NCBI RefSeq assembly: GCF_030418295.1
Contig: NZ_JAUHQA010000001.1
Span: 1,488,001-1,552,000 of the forward strand
Reading direction: 5' to 3'
Source: Demequina muriae
GTDB lineage: Bacteria > Actinomycetota > Actinomycetes > Actinomycetales > Demequinaceae
DNA length: 64,000 bases
This document shows positions 45,304 to 53,078 of the stretch, piece after piece; position 1 is the first letter of the stretch; every line of letters starts with the position of its first letter. The notes beneath the pieces were generated by a model. That model saw only the letters and a list, made by a program, of their open reading frames with translations, did no database searches and was not told the origin of the DNA. Both the position numbers and the translations under genes were made by a program.

Positions 45304-46568
45304 GCACCGACGTCGAGGAGCAGAACCGAGCGACCCCCCTGAGCGATGTGCCCGTGTCGCCACCTGCCCGCCGGGGCAACCCGTGGCTTCCCACGTTCCG
45401 TGGCGTCCGTCTGGTCACCCGCATCGAACTGCGCCGGCGCCGTCCCAGCGCCAAGGGATACGTCTTCTACGGCATCGTGTTCGCGATCGCGGTGGGCATC
45501 TGCGTGCTGTCGGCGGTGCTGTCTCCGTCAGAACTGTCGTCGACGAACCTGGAACTCGCGCTGATCCTGATCCTGGGCATCGGCACGCTGATCGCCCCGT
45601 CGCTCTCCGCGACCGCCATCAACGGCGACTCCGGGGAGGGCGTGCTCGCGCCGCTGCAGATGACGCACCTGACCGCCGGCGACATCGCCGTCGGCAAGCT
45701 GCTGTCCTCCTGGCTGGTGTCGGTGGCCGCGCTGCTCGCGCTGTCGCCGTTCCTGGCGTTCGCGTATCTGAAGTCTGGGTGGCGCCTCGACGAGCTCGCG
45801 CTCACCGTGCTCGCGATTCTGTTCGTGGTGCTCGCCTTCACCGCGGTGGGCCTTGCCTGGTCCGCCATCGCCGCCAGGGCGGTGGCGTCCGTGTCCCTCG
45901 CCCACCTCACGACCGGATTCTTCGCTATCGGCACCCTGGTGGTCTTCGCGCTGGCGGGCACCCTGGTGACCGACACCGCCACGCAGAGCGATCGGTACAT
46001 CGATTGGGAGAGTCTGAGTCCCGAACAGTCGGAGGCGCTCGACGAGGCGTACATGACGGGTGACTTCGCCGCGCTCGACCCCGATGACTACCAGTGCGTC
46101 GAGCAGGACTGGACGTACGGGGTGACCCAGACCCAGAAGATCGCATGGATCCTGCTTCTCAACCCCGTGGTCATGATCGGCGAGACCGCGCCCATCGTGG
46201 ACCCCGAGACCTTTGAGCGGGACGGGCGTGCCGCCCCAGGGGCGTTCGCCACGATGCACTCGCTGGTCGCGGGCGCTCGCCTGGGGCCCCTCGACGACGT
46301 CAACGACTACCAGGCGTATGACGAGTGTGAGGAGCTGTTCGGCGACGGCCAAGGGGCCGAGGAGCAGACCGAGGAAGAGATGATCGCGGAAATGGAGGCG
46401 CAGGACGCGCAGTGGGCGGCCCAAGAGCAGCGGATGGCCAACCTCGACCGCGCGCCATGGCTGGGGCTCGCGGTGATGGGCGCCCTCCTGCTCGGCTCGA
46501 TGACGGTGGTGATCCAGCGCCTCCGCGTGCCCTACAAGAAGCTCCGCACCGGCACGCGCGTCGCCTAG
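45300..46568 (+). CDS. ABC-2 type exporter permease
   Basis: 422 residues with six transmembrane helices in two groups (about 55-75, 83-100, 130-155, 165-190, 200-222 and 388-405). Between helix 5 and the last helix is a large acidic domain of about 160 residues (DTATQSDRYIDWESLSP onward), probably external, with three Cys. It forms the exporter with the ATPase encoded upstream. The acidic external domain is unusual compared with a plain ABC-2 permease. Confidence 0.8.
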   Translation: MSTDVEEQNRATPLSDVPVSPPARRGNPWLPTFRGVRLVTRIELRRRRPSAKGYVFYGIVFAIAVGICVLSAVLSPSELSSTNLELALILILGIGTLIAPSLSATAINGDSGEGVLAPLQMTHLTAGDIAVGKLLSSWLVSVAALLALSPFLAFAYLKSGWRLDELALTVLAILFVVLAFTAVGLAWSAIAARAVASVSLAHLTTGFFAIGTLVVFALAGTLVTDTATQSDRYIDWESLSPEQSEALDEAYMTGDFAALDPDDYQCVEQDWTYGVTQTQKIAWILLLNPVVMIGETAPIVDPETFERDGRAAPGAFATMHSLVAGARLGPLDDVNDYQAYDECEELFGDGQGAEEQTEEEMIAEMEAQDAQWAAQEQRMANLDRAPWLGLAVMGALLLGSMTVVIQRLRVPYKKLRTGTRVA

Positions 46569-46577
46569 CCAGCGACC

Positions 46578-46696
46578 GCATCGGCCGTCGCCTGTGCACT
46601 GATGCTCGCCTGAGCGTCAGTGCACAGGCGGCGCCGGGTGCTTCCGCACTGAGCGGGCAGCGGTCGGTCCGTGAGTGTCCCTCCACCGGCCGATGC
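46578..46696. repeat. Convergent-spacer element: 14-bp inverted repeat flanked by inverted GCATCGGCC
   Basis: CGCCTGTGCACTGA (46589-46602) and its complement (46617-46630) form a hairpin extended by an inner GCTC/GAGC pair. Outside, GCATCGGCC (46578-46586) and GGCCGATGC (46688-46696) face each other. GCTTCCGCACTGA at 46640-46652 also occurs near 18.2 kb. The element lies between the ABC permease and recR stops. Confidence 0.9.
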
Positions 46697-46701
46697 GCGG
46701 G

Positions 46702-47298
46702 TCAGGTGACGCGACGGCGCCCCTCGAAGGCACGCCCGAGCGTGACCTCGTCCGCGTACTCGAGGTCGCCGCCCACCGGCAGCCCGGAAGCGAGACGCGA
46801 CACCCCCACGCCCATGGGGACGAGCATGCGAGTGAGGTAGGTCGCGGTCGCCTCGCCCTCGATGTTGGGGTCGGTCGCGATGATGACCTCTTCGATCGCG
46901 CCATCCCCCAACCGCGTCAGCAGCTGCCGGATGCGCAGGTCGTCGGGGCCGACGCCGTTCATCGGGTCGATTGCGCCGCCGAGCACGTGATAGCGCCCCC
47001 GGTACTCGCGCGTGCGCTCGATCGCGACGACGTCCTTGGGCTCTTCGACCACGCACAGCACGTCGGTGAGGCGGCGAGTGTCGGCGCAGATCCGGCACTG
47101 CTCGGACTCGGCCACGTTGCCGCACGTGTCGCAGAATCGCACGCGCTCCTTCACCGTGGTGATCGCCTCTGCGAGACGCTGCACGTCGGTGGCGTCCGTC
47201 GCGAGGATGTGGAACGCGATGCGCTGGGCGCTCTTGGGTCCGATCCCGGGGAGGTGCCCGAGCTCGTCGATCAGGTCCTGAACTGCGCCGTCATACAT
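46702..47298 (-). CDS. recR: Recombination mediator RecR
   Basis: 198 residues. HhH motif at the N-terminus ([20 protein letters not shown]), C4 zinc finger [16 protein letters not shown], and Toprim domain with [12 protein letters not shown]. It loads RecA with RecFO on gapped DNA. A -10 box lies seven bases before the ATG, so it is leaderless. Its presence near dnaX is a widely conserved linkage. Confidence 0.96.
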   Translation of the reverse strand: MYDGAVQDLIDELGHLPGIGPKSAQRIAFHILATDATDVQRLAEAITTVKERVRFCDTCGNVAESEQCRICADTRRLTDVLCVVEEPKDVVAIERTREYRGRYHVLGGAIDPMNGVGPDDLRIRQLLTRLGDGAIEEVIIATDPNIEGEATATYLTRMLVPMGVGVSRLASGLPVGGDLEYADEVTLGRAFEGRRRVT

Positions 47299-47305
47299 GC
47301 GGTCA

Positions 47306-47311
47306 AGAGTA
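47306..47311 (-). promoter_or_regulatory. -10 box TACTCT, leaderless recR
   Basis: TACTCT on the minus strand, seven bases (TGACCGC), then the recR ATG. Confidence 0.5.
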
Positions 47312-47367
47312 CGGCCGATGCCCGGGCCGGGGATGCGGGGGCGCGCGCGTCCCCGGGGTGCCTTGTC

Positions 47368-47982
47368 TCACAGGAGGGGTGCGGGAGGCTCGGCTCTGGG
47401 GTTGCGCTTGTAGGCCGACACTGTGGGGTCGTTCGCGATCCAGAACCGCCATGGCACGTCTGCTGCCAGTCGGACGCCCACGCGCGGACCGGCGGCGACC
47501 ACGGAAGGCTCGATGGTCCGCCCGGAGTCGAGCGAGAGCGGTGGGCCGGCGAGGACGTCGGCGGCGCTGAGACCGGTGTCGATGCCGAGTGCTTGCGTCA
47601 TGCAGGCGGGGCCGCGCGCCAGGCTCCGGTCGGGGACCGTGGTTCCACGGCGCTGGCGGGCCAGTTCGAGGCCGTCCACCACTCGTCCGGCGCGCAGCAG
47701 CACCCCGCTGGCCTGACCGGCGGCACCCGTGACGATGTTGGCACACCAGTGCATGCCATAAGAGAGGTACACGTACAGGTGTCCGGCCTCGCCGAACATC
47801 ACCTGGTTGCGAGCGGTCTGCCCCCGGTGGGCGTGCGACGCCGGGTCAGTCTCGCCCGAATACGCCTCGACCTCGGTGATCTCGACGGTCACGGCTCCGT
47901 CGGCAGAGGCGTGGGTCAGTCGCGCGCCCAGCAGGGTCGGGGCGACCTCGTGCGCGGGGCGGGCCAGATCGGATCTCAGCAT
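47368..47982 (-). CDS. mpg: DNA-3-methyladenine glycosylase (AAG/MPG family)
   Basis: 204 residues. ITEVEAYSGETDPASHAHRGQTARN and VYLSYGMHWCANIV are the AAG family marks, with catalytic Glu and Tyr/His in the first motif. It excises alkylated purines and is the third alkylation-repair enzyme in the window after alkA and ogt. It starts 24 nt after the dnaX stop and has no promoter box of its own, so probably is co-transcribed with dnaX. Confidence 0.94.
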   Translation of the reverse strand: MLRSDLARPAHEVAPTLLGARLTHASADGAVTVEITEVEAYSGETDPASHAHRGQTARNQVMFGEAGHLYVYLSYGMHWCANIVTGAAGQASGVLLRAGRVVDGLELARQRRGTTVPDRSLARGPACMTQALGIDTGLSAADVLAGPPLSLDSGRTIEPSVVAAGPRVGVRLAADVPWRFWIANDPTVSAYKRNPRAEPPAPLL

Positions 47983-48006
47983 GGACGAGGGGCGTGACGG
48001 GTGCGC

Positions 48007-50175
48007 CTACTCCTTGATGATGGTGCCGCCGAGCATCTGCTTGACGACATCGGCGCCCGTGAGCTGGGAGTCGGGGGCGGCCTCGTCATCCGGGGAGACC
48101 TGCTCGTCGTCCTCATCCCACGGTGGGGGGACGTCGTCGGCGGGAGGGGTGTGGGCCGTCGGCACCTGGTCTGCTCGAGCGCCGCTGCTCGCGGATGCGG
48201 GAGTCGGATCCGCCGCCGCGGGTGCCGACGCCACCGCGACGGGCGAGGCGGCGCGAGCGGACGTCGGTGACGCGCTGGCAGGCGTGACCGGTGCGGGACG
48301 CGCGGTCGTGTCGGTGACGGACTCGATGCGCACGTGGAGGCCGAGCGTCTCGCGCACTGCCAAGGCGACGTTCTCGGCGTGCGTGCTGCCTGCGAAGCGG
48401 CCCGCCAGGGCGGGGTTGTCGAACGCGAGCGTCAGCACGCCGCCCTCGACGGAGGCCACCTGGGCGCTCTGGCTGACCATCGACCAGGTCACTCTGCGGC
48501 GCTCGAGAGTCCCCAGCACCTCCGCCCAGCGCCGGCGCACCAGCTCGGTGTCCTCGGCGCCGCCGACCACATCGCCGGTGGAGGCACGCACCGGCTCGGG
48601 AGCGGCAGTCGCGGTGGCCGGCGCAGTGGGCTCAGGCGCGCGAGCCGCCGTGTCCTGGCTGGGCGTCGGGTGCTCCGATTCGGTGTCCCCGTGGTCCGTT
48701 GGTGAGGTGCTGTCGAGGGGCGCGGCGTCGACCTGCGGCGTGGATGAGTCGACGGGCTCGGGCTCGGGCGCGTTGTCGGCCACGGACGGGGACGACCCAT
48801 GCGCCTCATCCGGCGCCGGCGCGGTTGTGGGTGCTGGCGCCGCTGCGGGTGCCGACGCTGATGAGGGCGCTGGGGCAGAGGGAGATGCGCTCGACTGTTC
48901 GCGCGCAGCCGCGACAGCCGCGCGCGCCTTGGCGGCGCTGCCCGCGGATCCATCGCCGGCGGTGGCCGGTCTTTCGATGGCCGGTGGGGCGCCCGAGGAG
49001 GGCTGCTCGCGGCCTCCCTGAGACGACGCTGCGGCGCCGGAGGGTTCGGCGGCGGCCACGGGCGCACCGTTGGCGCCGTGAGCCGCGATCAGGCGGGCGC
49101 ACAGCAGCTCGAGGTGCAGTCGCGGCGAGGTGGCGCCGATCATGTGCGTGAGGGCGTCGTTGACGAGGTCGCCGGCGAGCGAGCCGCGTCCGAGGCCCAG
49201 GCGACGGGCCTGATCCTTCATGCGCTCGAGCTGGTCCGTCGGCACCTCTCCGAGTGACTTGACGCCGTCAGAACCGGCGGCGCACAGGAGGATGAGGTCG
49301 CGCAGCCGCTCGAGCAGGTCCTCGACGAACCGGCGCGGCTCGTGACCGGTTCCGATCACGCGGTCGACGACGTCGAACAGCGAGGCGCCGTCGCCAGCGG
49401 CGATGGCGTCCACCGCGTCGTCCAGCAGCGTGGCGTCGGTGAAGCCGAGCAGGGCGATGGCTCGCTCGTACGTGACGCCGCCCTCGCCCGAGCCCGCCAT
49501 CAGCTGGTCGAGCACGGACAGCGAGTCGCGGACCGAGCCGCCGCCGGCGCGCACGACGAGCGGAAGCACTCCCGACTCGACCTCCACCGCCTCCGCCTCG
49601 CACAGCTCGCCCAGGTAGCCGGTGAGCACCGACGGGGGCACGAGCCGGAAGGGGTAGTGGTGGGTCCGTGAGCGGATGGTGCCGATCACCTTGTCGGGCT
49701 CCGTCGTCGCGAACACGAAGCGGACGTGAGGCGGCGGCTCCTCGACCAGCTTGAGCAGGGCGTTGAAGCCCTGCGTGGTGACCATGTGGGCCTCGTCCAG
49801 GATGAAGATCTTGTAGCGGTCGCGGGCAGGCGCGAACGCGGCGCGCTCGCGCAGCTCCCGCGCATCGTCGACGCCGTTGTGGGACGCGGCGTCGATCTCG
49901 ACCACGTCGACCGAGCCGGCGCCGCCGCGGGCCAGGCCCACGCACGAGTCACACGTGCCGCATGGGGTGTCCGTGGGGCCCTGCTCGCAGTTGAGGCACC
50001 GGGCGAGGATGCGGGCCGAGGTGGTCTTTCCGCACCCGCGCGGGCCTGAGAACAGGTAGGCGTGATTGACCTTGTCCGAACGGAGGGCCTGCATGAGCGG
50101 CGTGGTGACGTGCTCCTGCCCCACGACGTCGGCGAAGGAGTCGGGGCGGTAGCGGCGATACAGGGCGGTGCTCAC
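48007..50175 (-). CDS. dnaX: DNA polymerase III subunits gamma/tau
   Basis: 722 residues. Walker A GPRGCGKTTSARILARCLNC and the zinc site with four Cys (CLNCEQGPTDTPCGTCDSC) are followed by DEAH-type IFILDEAHMVT. Domain III (about 240-370) is followed by a Pro/Ala/Ser-rich linker of about 190 residues and a C-terminal tau-like domain. It loads the sliding clamp. The start GTG 50175 was chosen because it lies seven bases after TAGAGT and begins MSTALYRRYRPDSF as in the family; an upstream in-frame ATG would add 12 residues. Confidence 0.95.
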   Translation of the reverse strand: MSTALYRRYRPDSFADVVGQEHVTTPLMQALRSDKVNHAYLFSGPRGCGKTTSARILARCLNCEQGPTDTPCGTCDSCVGLARGGAGSVDVVEIDAASHNGVDDARELRERAAFAPARDRYKIFILDEAHMVTTQGFNALLKLVEEPPPHVRFVFATTEPDKVIGTIRSRTHHYPFRLVPPSVLTGYLGELCEAEAVEVESGVLPLVVRAGGGSVRDSLSVLDQLMAGSGEGGVTYERAIALLGFTDATLLDDAVDAIAAGDGASLFDVVDRVIGTGHEPRRFVEDLLERLRDLILLCAAGSDGVKSLGEVPTDQLERMKDQARRLGLGRGSLAGDLVNDALTHMIGATSPRLHLELLCARLIAAHGANGAPVAAAEPSGAAASSQGGREQPSSGAPPAIERPATAGDGSAGSAAKARAAVAAAREQSSASPSAPAPSSASAPAAAPAPTTAPAPDEAHGSSPSVADNAPEPEPVDSSTPQVDAAPLDSTSPTDHGDTESEHPTPSQDTAARAPEPTAPATATAAPEPVRASTGDVVGGAEDTELVRRRWAEVLGTLERRRVTWSMVSQSAQVASVEGGVLTLAFDNPALAGRFAGSTHAENVALAVRETLGLHVRIESVTDTTARPAPVTPASASPTSARAASPVAVASAPAAADPTPASASSGARADQVPTAHTPPADDVPPPWDEDDEQVSPDDEAAPDSQLTGADVVKQMLGGTIIKE

Positions 50176-50182
50176 TCCACGC

Positions 50183-50188
50183 ACTCTA
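50183..50188 (-). promoter_or_regulatory. -10 box TAGAGT, leaderless dnaX
   Basis: TAGAGT on the minus strand, seven bases (GCGTGGA), then the GTG at 50175. Confidence 0.55.
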
Positions 50189-50255
50189 GTGGCGCGCGGT
50201 GACACGCGCATCGGCCCTCCACCGTCAGGACCGCTGGGCGGCCCCGGGCATGAAA

Positions 50256-50345
50256 GGACCCCCCACGCACCCGACAGAGCCCGCCTGCCCTTGCTGCATT
50301 CCTGCCCTGGGGGAGTTCAGCGAGATGACGCCACGTGAGGGGTCG
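50256..50345 (-). ncRNA. ffs: Signal recognition particle RNA (small bacterial type)
   Basis: The minus strand contains the conserved apical loop GGGCAGGAATGCAGCAAGGGC, in which GCAGGAATGC carries the GGAA tetraloop and the asymmetric Ffh-binding bulge follows. The two ends (GACCCCTCACG and CGTGGGGGGTC) pair over 11 positions. A -10 box lies seven bases before the inferred 5' end, and TTTCAT follows the 3' end. Location upstream of dnaX is usual in actinobacteria. End positions are approximate. Confidence 0.9.
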
Positions 50346-50350
50346 CGAAT

Positions 50351-50356
50351 AGTCTA
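50351..50356 (-). promoter_or_regulatory. -10 box TAGACT of SRP RNA
   Basis: TAGACT on the minus strand lies six to seven bases before the inferred 5' end of the SRP RNA. Confidence 0.55.
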
Positions 50357-50394
50357 GCCGCAGACGTTGTTTAGGCGGACCGCCGATGCTCGGG

Positions 50395-50400
50395 TACCAT
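50395..50400 (+). promoter_or_regulatory. -10 box TACCAT of tRNA-Ser
   Basis: TACCAT lies ten bases before the tRNA-Ser (GGA) gene, and TTAGGC at 50371-50376 is a weak -35 with 18-bp spacing. Confidence 0.4.
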
Positions 50401-50410
50401 CGTCGGGCTT

Positions 50411-50498
50411 GGAGGATTCGCCTAGTGGCCTATGGCGCACGCTTGGAAAGCGTGTTGGGTGCAAGCCCTCAGGGGTTCGAATCCCCTATCCTCCGCCA
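50411..50498 (+). tRNA. tRNA-Ser (anticodon GGA)
   Basis: Acceptor GGAGGAT/ATCCTCC with G discriminator and encoded CCA (50496-50498). Anticodon loop TTGGAAA between ACGC and GCGT. Long variable arm (TGTTGGGTGCAAGCCCTCA) and T arm GGGGTTCGAATCCCC. The next protein gene begins 13 nt downstream, so it may be read from the same promoter. Confidence 0.97.
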
Positions 50499-50511
50499 AG
50501 AGTCCGTGCCC

Positions 50512-51231
50512 ATGTCGAGGTGGATGCCCGTGAACCCTGCGCAGACCGGCGGCGACGCCGCTCGCCGCAAGGCCGTGCGTCGGCACCGGCGCGAGCGCCA
50601 GTTCGTGGTGTTCGGCATCGCGATGATCGCCCTGGTCACCCTCGCCTTCGCGTCGTTCGCGATCTATCGGGGAGATGTCGAGGGGCCGTTCGACCGGGCC
50701 TTCCACACCCCCGCCGGCGAGTTCCAGTCCGACGTCACGCTGGCGTGCGCCCCGTCCGGCGCGATGCCGCTGCCGCCCGAAGAGGTGGTGGTGCGGGTGA
50801 ACAATGCCGCCGGTATCTCGGGGCTGGCAGGGTCGACGGGCGACACCCTCGAGGGCCGCGGGTTCGTGGTGGTCGATGCGACCAACTGGACGCAGGACTT
50901 CGCCGGCACGATCCGCATCCTGTACGGCGCCGAGGGGCTGCAGCACGCGTACACGGTCGCGCTGCACTTCGACGATGTCGAGCTGGTGCTCGACAACCGC
51001 CCCGGCATCACCGTCGACATCGTGCTCGGCGAGCAGTTCGGCGAGCAGCCGCAGGTGCGCGAGCTGGACGCTCCGGAGCTCGACCCGACCCTGGCGCTGT
51101 CCTCTCGCGGGGAGTGCCTGCCCGTGAATGTGCTGACTGCGCGACCCGCGCCCCGCACCCTTCCCGAGAACCCGCTCGCCGAGGCGAGCCCCTCACCGTC
51201 GCCCGAGCCGGAGATCACGGTCGAGGAGTAG
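50512..51231 (+). CDS. LytR_C-domain membrane-anchored protein
   Basis: 239 residues. After a basic N-terminus one transmembrane helix (QFVVFGIAMIALVTLAFASF, about 29-48) leads to an external domain. VVVRVNNAAGISGLAGSTGD and GFVVVDATNW fit the LytR_C domain (PF13399), often attached to LCP cell-wall ligases but here alone. A Pro/Ser tail ends the protein. The start is taken at ATG 50512 just after the tRNA; ATG 50524 is also possible. Confidence 0.75.
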   Translation: MSRWMPVNPAQTGGDAARRKAVRRHRRERQFVVFGIAMIALVTLAFASFAIYRGDVEGPFDRAFHTPAGEFQSDVTLACAPSGAMPLPPEEVVVRVNNAAGISGLAGSTGDTLEGRGFVVVDATNWTQDFAGTIRILYGAEGLQHAYTVALHFDDVELVLDNRPGITVDIVLGEQFGEQPQVRELDAPELDPTLALSSRGECLPVNVLTARPAPRTLPENPLAEASPSPSPEPEITVEE

Positions 51232-51262
51232 GTCGGGCGAGGACTGACACGCACCGACGCGA

Positions 51263-51297
51263 AGAGCCCGGCTCCCTGAGAGGGAGCCGGGCTCTTG
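51263..51297. terminator. Bidirectional terminator hairpin
   Basis: A 15-bp perfect stem (AAGAGCCCGGCTCCC at 51263-51277 with its complement at 51283-51297) and TTGTT after it serves the LytR_C gene on the plus strand and tRNA-Ser (CGA) on the minus strand. Confidence 0.85.
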
Positions 51298-51301
51298 TTC
51301 G

Positions 51302-51392
51302 TGGCGGTGACGGTGGGATTTGAACCCACGGTACGGGGTTACCGTACACAGCATTTCGAGTGCTGCACCTTCGGCCGCTCGGACACGTCACC
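51302..51392 (-). tRNA. tRNA-Ser (anticodon CGA)
   Basis: Acceptor GGTGACG/CGTCACC with G discriminator and encoded CCA. The anticodon loop CTCGAAA lies between GCAGCA and TGCTGT. The variable arm is long, and the T arm is GTGGGTTCAAATCCCAC. The second tRNA-Ser in the window, on the opposite strand. Confidence 0.97.
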
Positions 51393-51453
51393 GCCGCCGA
51401 GGATACCCGTCGGAAGCCTTCGAACCCAAATCGCGCATCGGCCGGGTGCGGTG

Positions 51454-51936
51454 TCAGCGTCTGGCTTCGAAGAAGGCGGAGAGCAAGGACGAGCTCTCCG
51501 CGGCCCGCACGCCGGAGACCACCTCGACCTTGGCGCCGATGCGGGCATCGCGCACCAGGTCCCATTGGGAGCCGGTCGCGCCCGCCTTGGCATCCCAGGC
51601 GCCGATGACCAGGCGCGGGATGCGCGCGGCGAGCAGAGCGCCCGCGCACATCACGCACGGCTCCAGGGTGACGACGAGGGTGCAGTCGTCGAGGCGCCAC
51701 GTCCCGCGCGCGGCCGCCGCCTCCCGCAGCGCGAGGACCTCAGCGTGAGCGGTCGGGTCGTGAGCCACCTCGCGGTGATTGAAGCCGCGGCCGATGACGG
51801 CGCCGGTCGCGTCGAGCACCACCGCACCCACGGGAACATCTCCGGCGGCCGATGCGCGCTCGGCGAGCGCGAGCGCCTCGCCCATCGCGCCACTCCAGTC
51901 GGTGCGGTCCCAGCCGGCACGGTCCCTGTCGCTCAC
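51454..51936 (-). CDS. tadA: tRNA-specific adenosine deaminase
   Basis: 160 residues. The deaminase zinc motifs are TAHAEVLAL (HAE) and LEPCVMCAGALL (PCxxC). It converts A34 to inosine in tRNA-Arg (ACG). The start GTG 51936 lies six bases after a -10 box, so it is leaderless. It is divergent from upp. Confidence 0.93.
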   Translation of the reverse strand: MSDRDRAGWDRTDWSGAMGEALALAERASAAGDVPVGAVVLDATGAVIGRGFNHREVAHDPTAHAEVLALREAAAARGTWRLDDCTLVVTLEPCVMCAGALLAARIPRLVIGAWDAKAGATGSQWDLVRDARIGAKVEVVSGVRAAESSSLLSAFFEARR

Positions 51937-51942
51937 CGTGCC

Positions 51943-51948
51943 AGGCTA
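51943..51948 (-). promoter_or_regulatory. -10 box TAGCCT, leaderless tadA
   Basis: TAGCCT on the minus strand, six bases (GGCACG), then GTG at 51936. Confidence 0.5.
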
Positions 51949-51995
51949 CCCGCGCATCGGTCGCCGTCCGCTGGGGGAAGGGCCGCGCGGCCCGG

Positions 51996-52001
51996 TAAAG
52001 T
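51996..52001 (+). promoter_or_regulatory. -10 box TAAAGT, leaderless upp
   Basis: TAAAGT, six bases (CGAGCC), then the upp ATG at 52008. Confidence 0.55.
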
Positions 52002-52007
52002 CGAGCC

Positions 52008-52649
52008 ATGCAGCTCCACGTCGCGGACCACCCGCTCATTCGCCACAAGGTCACGGTCCTCCGGGACAAGCAGACTCCGTCGCCCACGTTCCGGCTGCTG
52101 GTCGACGAACTGGTGACCCTGCTCGCGTACGAGGCCACGCGGCATGTGCGCGTGACGGAGTGCGAGGTGGAGACGCCGCTCACCTCGACCACCGGCACCA
52201 AGATCGCGGACCCCGCGCCGCTGATCGTGCCGATCCTGCGCGCCGGCCTGGGGATGCTCGACGGCATGACCCGACTGATCCCGAGTGCGGAGGTGGGCTT
52301 CCTGGGCCTCAAGCGCGACGAGGAGACCCTCGAGGCCATCACGTACGCGAACCGGCTGCCGGACGACCTCACGGGCCGTCAGGTGTTCCTCATCGACCCG
52401 ATGCTCGCGACCGGCGGCTCGCTGGTCGCGGCCATCGAGTACGCGCTCGAGCGCGGCGCGACGGACGTGACGTGCGTGTGCCTGCTGGCCGCGCCCGAGG
52501 GGATCGAGCATGTGCGGGTGTCCCTGGGCGATCGCGCCGACGTCAAGGTCGTCGTGGCGCAGGTCGACGAGCGTCTGAACGAGATGGGCTACATCGTGCC
52601 CGGGCTCGGCGACGCGGGCGACCGCCTGTACGGCATCGTCGACCTCTAG
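52008..52649 (+). CDS. upp: Uracil phosphoribosyltransferase
   Basis: 213 residues. PRPP-binding loop [20 protein letters not shown] and the uracil-binding C-terminus [16 protein letters not shown] are present. It salvages uracil to UMP in the cytoplasm. It is leaderless from its own promoter. The hairpin that follows may terminate it. Confidence 0.96.
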   Translation: MQLHVADHPLIRHKVTVLRDKQTPSPTFRLLVDELVTLLAYEATRHVRVTECEVETPLTSTTGTKIADPAPLIVPILRAGLGMLDGMTRLIPSAEVGFLGLKRDEETLEAITYANRLPDDLTGRQVFLIDPMLATGGSLVAAIEYALERGATDVTCVCLLAAPEGIEHVRVSLGDRADVKVVVAQVDERLNEMGYIVPGLGDAGDRLYGIVDL

Positions 52650-52665
52650 ACGCGCGGGCTCCGCC

Positions 52666-52700
52666 GCGTCTCGTCGCGGCCGGTGACCTCGCGGAGACGC
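52666..52700 (+). terminator. Putative upp terminator
   Basis: GCGTCTC (52666-52672) and GAGACGC (52694-52700) with inner CGCG pairs lie 17 bases after the upp stop. The stem is moderate and without a T-run. Confidence 0.45.
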
Positions 52701-52808
52701 TTCGCGTCCGCACCCGCGCCGCTGGGGCGATGTCAGACCCCGGTGAGACGCTGTGAGGGTGACTCAGGACACGCAGATGAGACGCCGTCCCCAGGGACTT
52801 CGGGTCCC

Positions 52809-52858
52809 TGTGGACGACACGCCGCGCTGTCCACAGGCTTTGCACAGGGTTATCCACA
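52809..52858 (+). promoter_or_regulatory. DnaA-box cluster upstream of the nrd promoter
   Basis: TTATCCACA at 52850-52858 is a perfect consensus DnaA box. Two 7/9 matches lie just upstream, CTGTCCACA at 52827-52835 and, inverted, TGTGGACGA at 52809-52817. They stand about 50 bp before the -35 of nrdA. Confidence 0.55.
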
Positions 52859-52860
52859 CG

Positions 52861-52935
52861 ACCACAAGATGTGGTGTCAATCACCCCGACTCACCCCCAT
52901 ATCTTGTTGCACACGGGTGTAATTCGGGTTACTGT
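52861..52935 (+). promoter_or_regulatory. nrdA promoter with NrdR-box-like sites
   Basis: TTGCAC (52907-52912), a 17-bp spacer and TACTGT (52930-52935) form a promoter. ACCACAAGATGTGGT (52861-52875) is a palindrome like NrdR boxes, and a second relaxed copy on the other strand (TGCAACAAGATATGGG, 52896-52911) covers the -35. Their centres are 35 bp apart. The transcript leader is about 137 nt and includes no riboswitch I can name. Confidence 0.5.
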
Positions 52936-53078
52936 CGTCACACGCTTCGCGCTCTTGACGGGGTCCCTCGCGAGGGGATCCCGCCCCGGCCCCAGCACTC
53001 CAACGTCAGCACCAATCACCGAGGCCGCAGGCCGCACTACAGCTCGAACTTGAGAAGCTCGAACGCAAGGGGAGAATC

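Noticed and set aside
52936-53078. Cobalamin riboswitch in the nrd leader
   Set aside because: No B12 box or conserved core was seen. The enzyme is class I and does not use B12.
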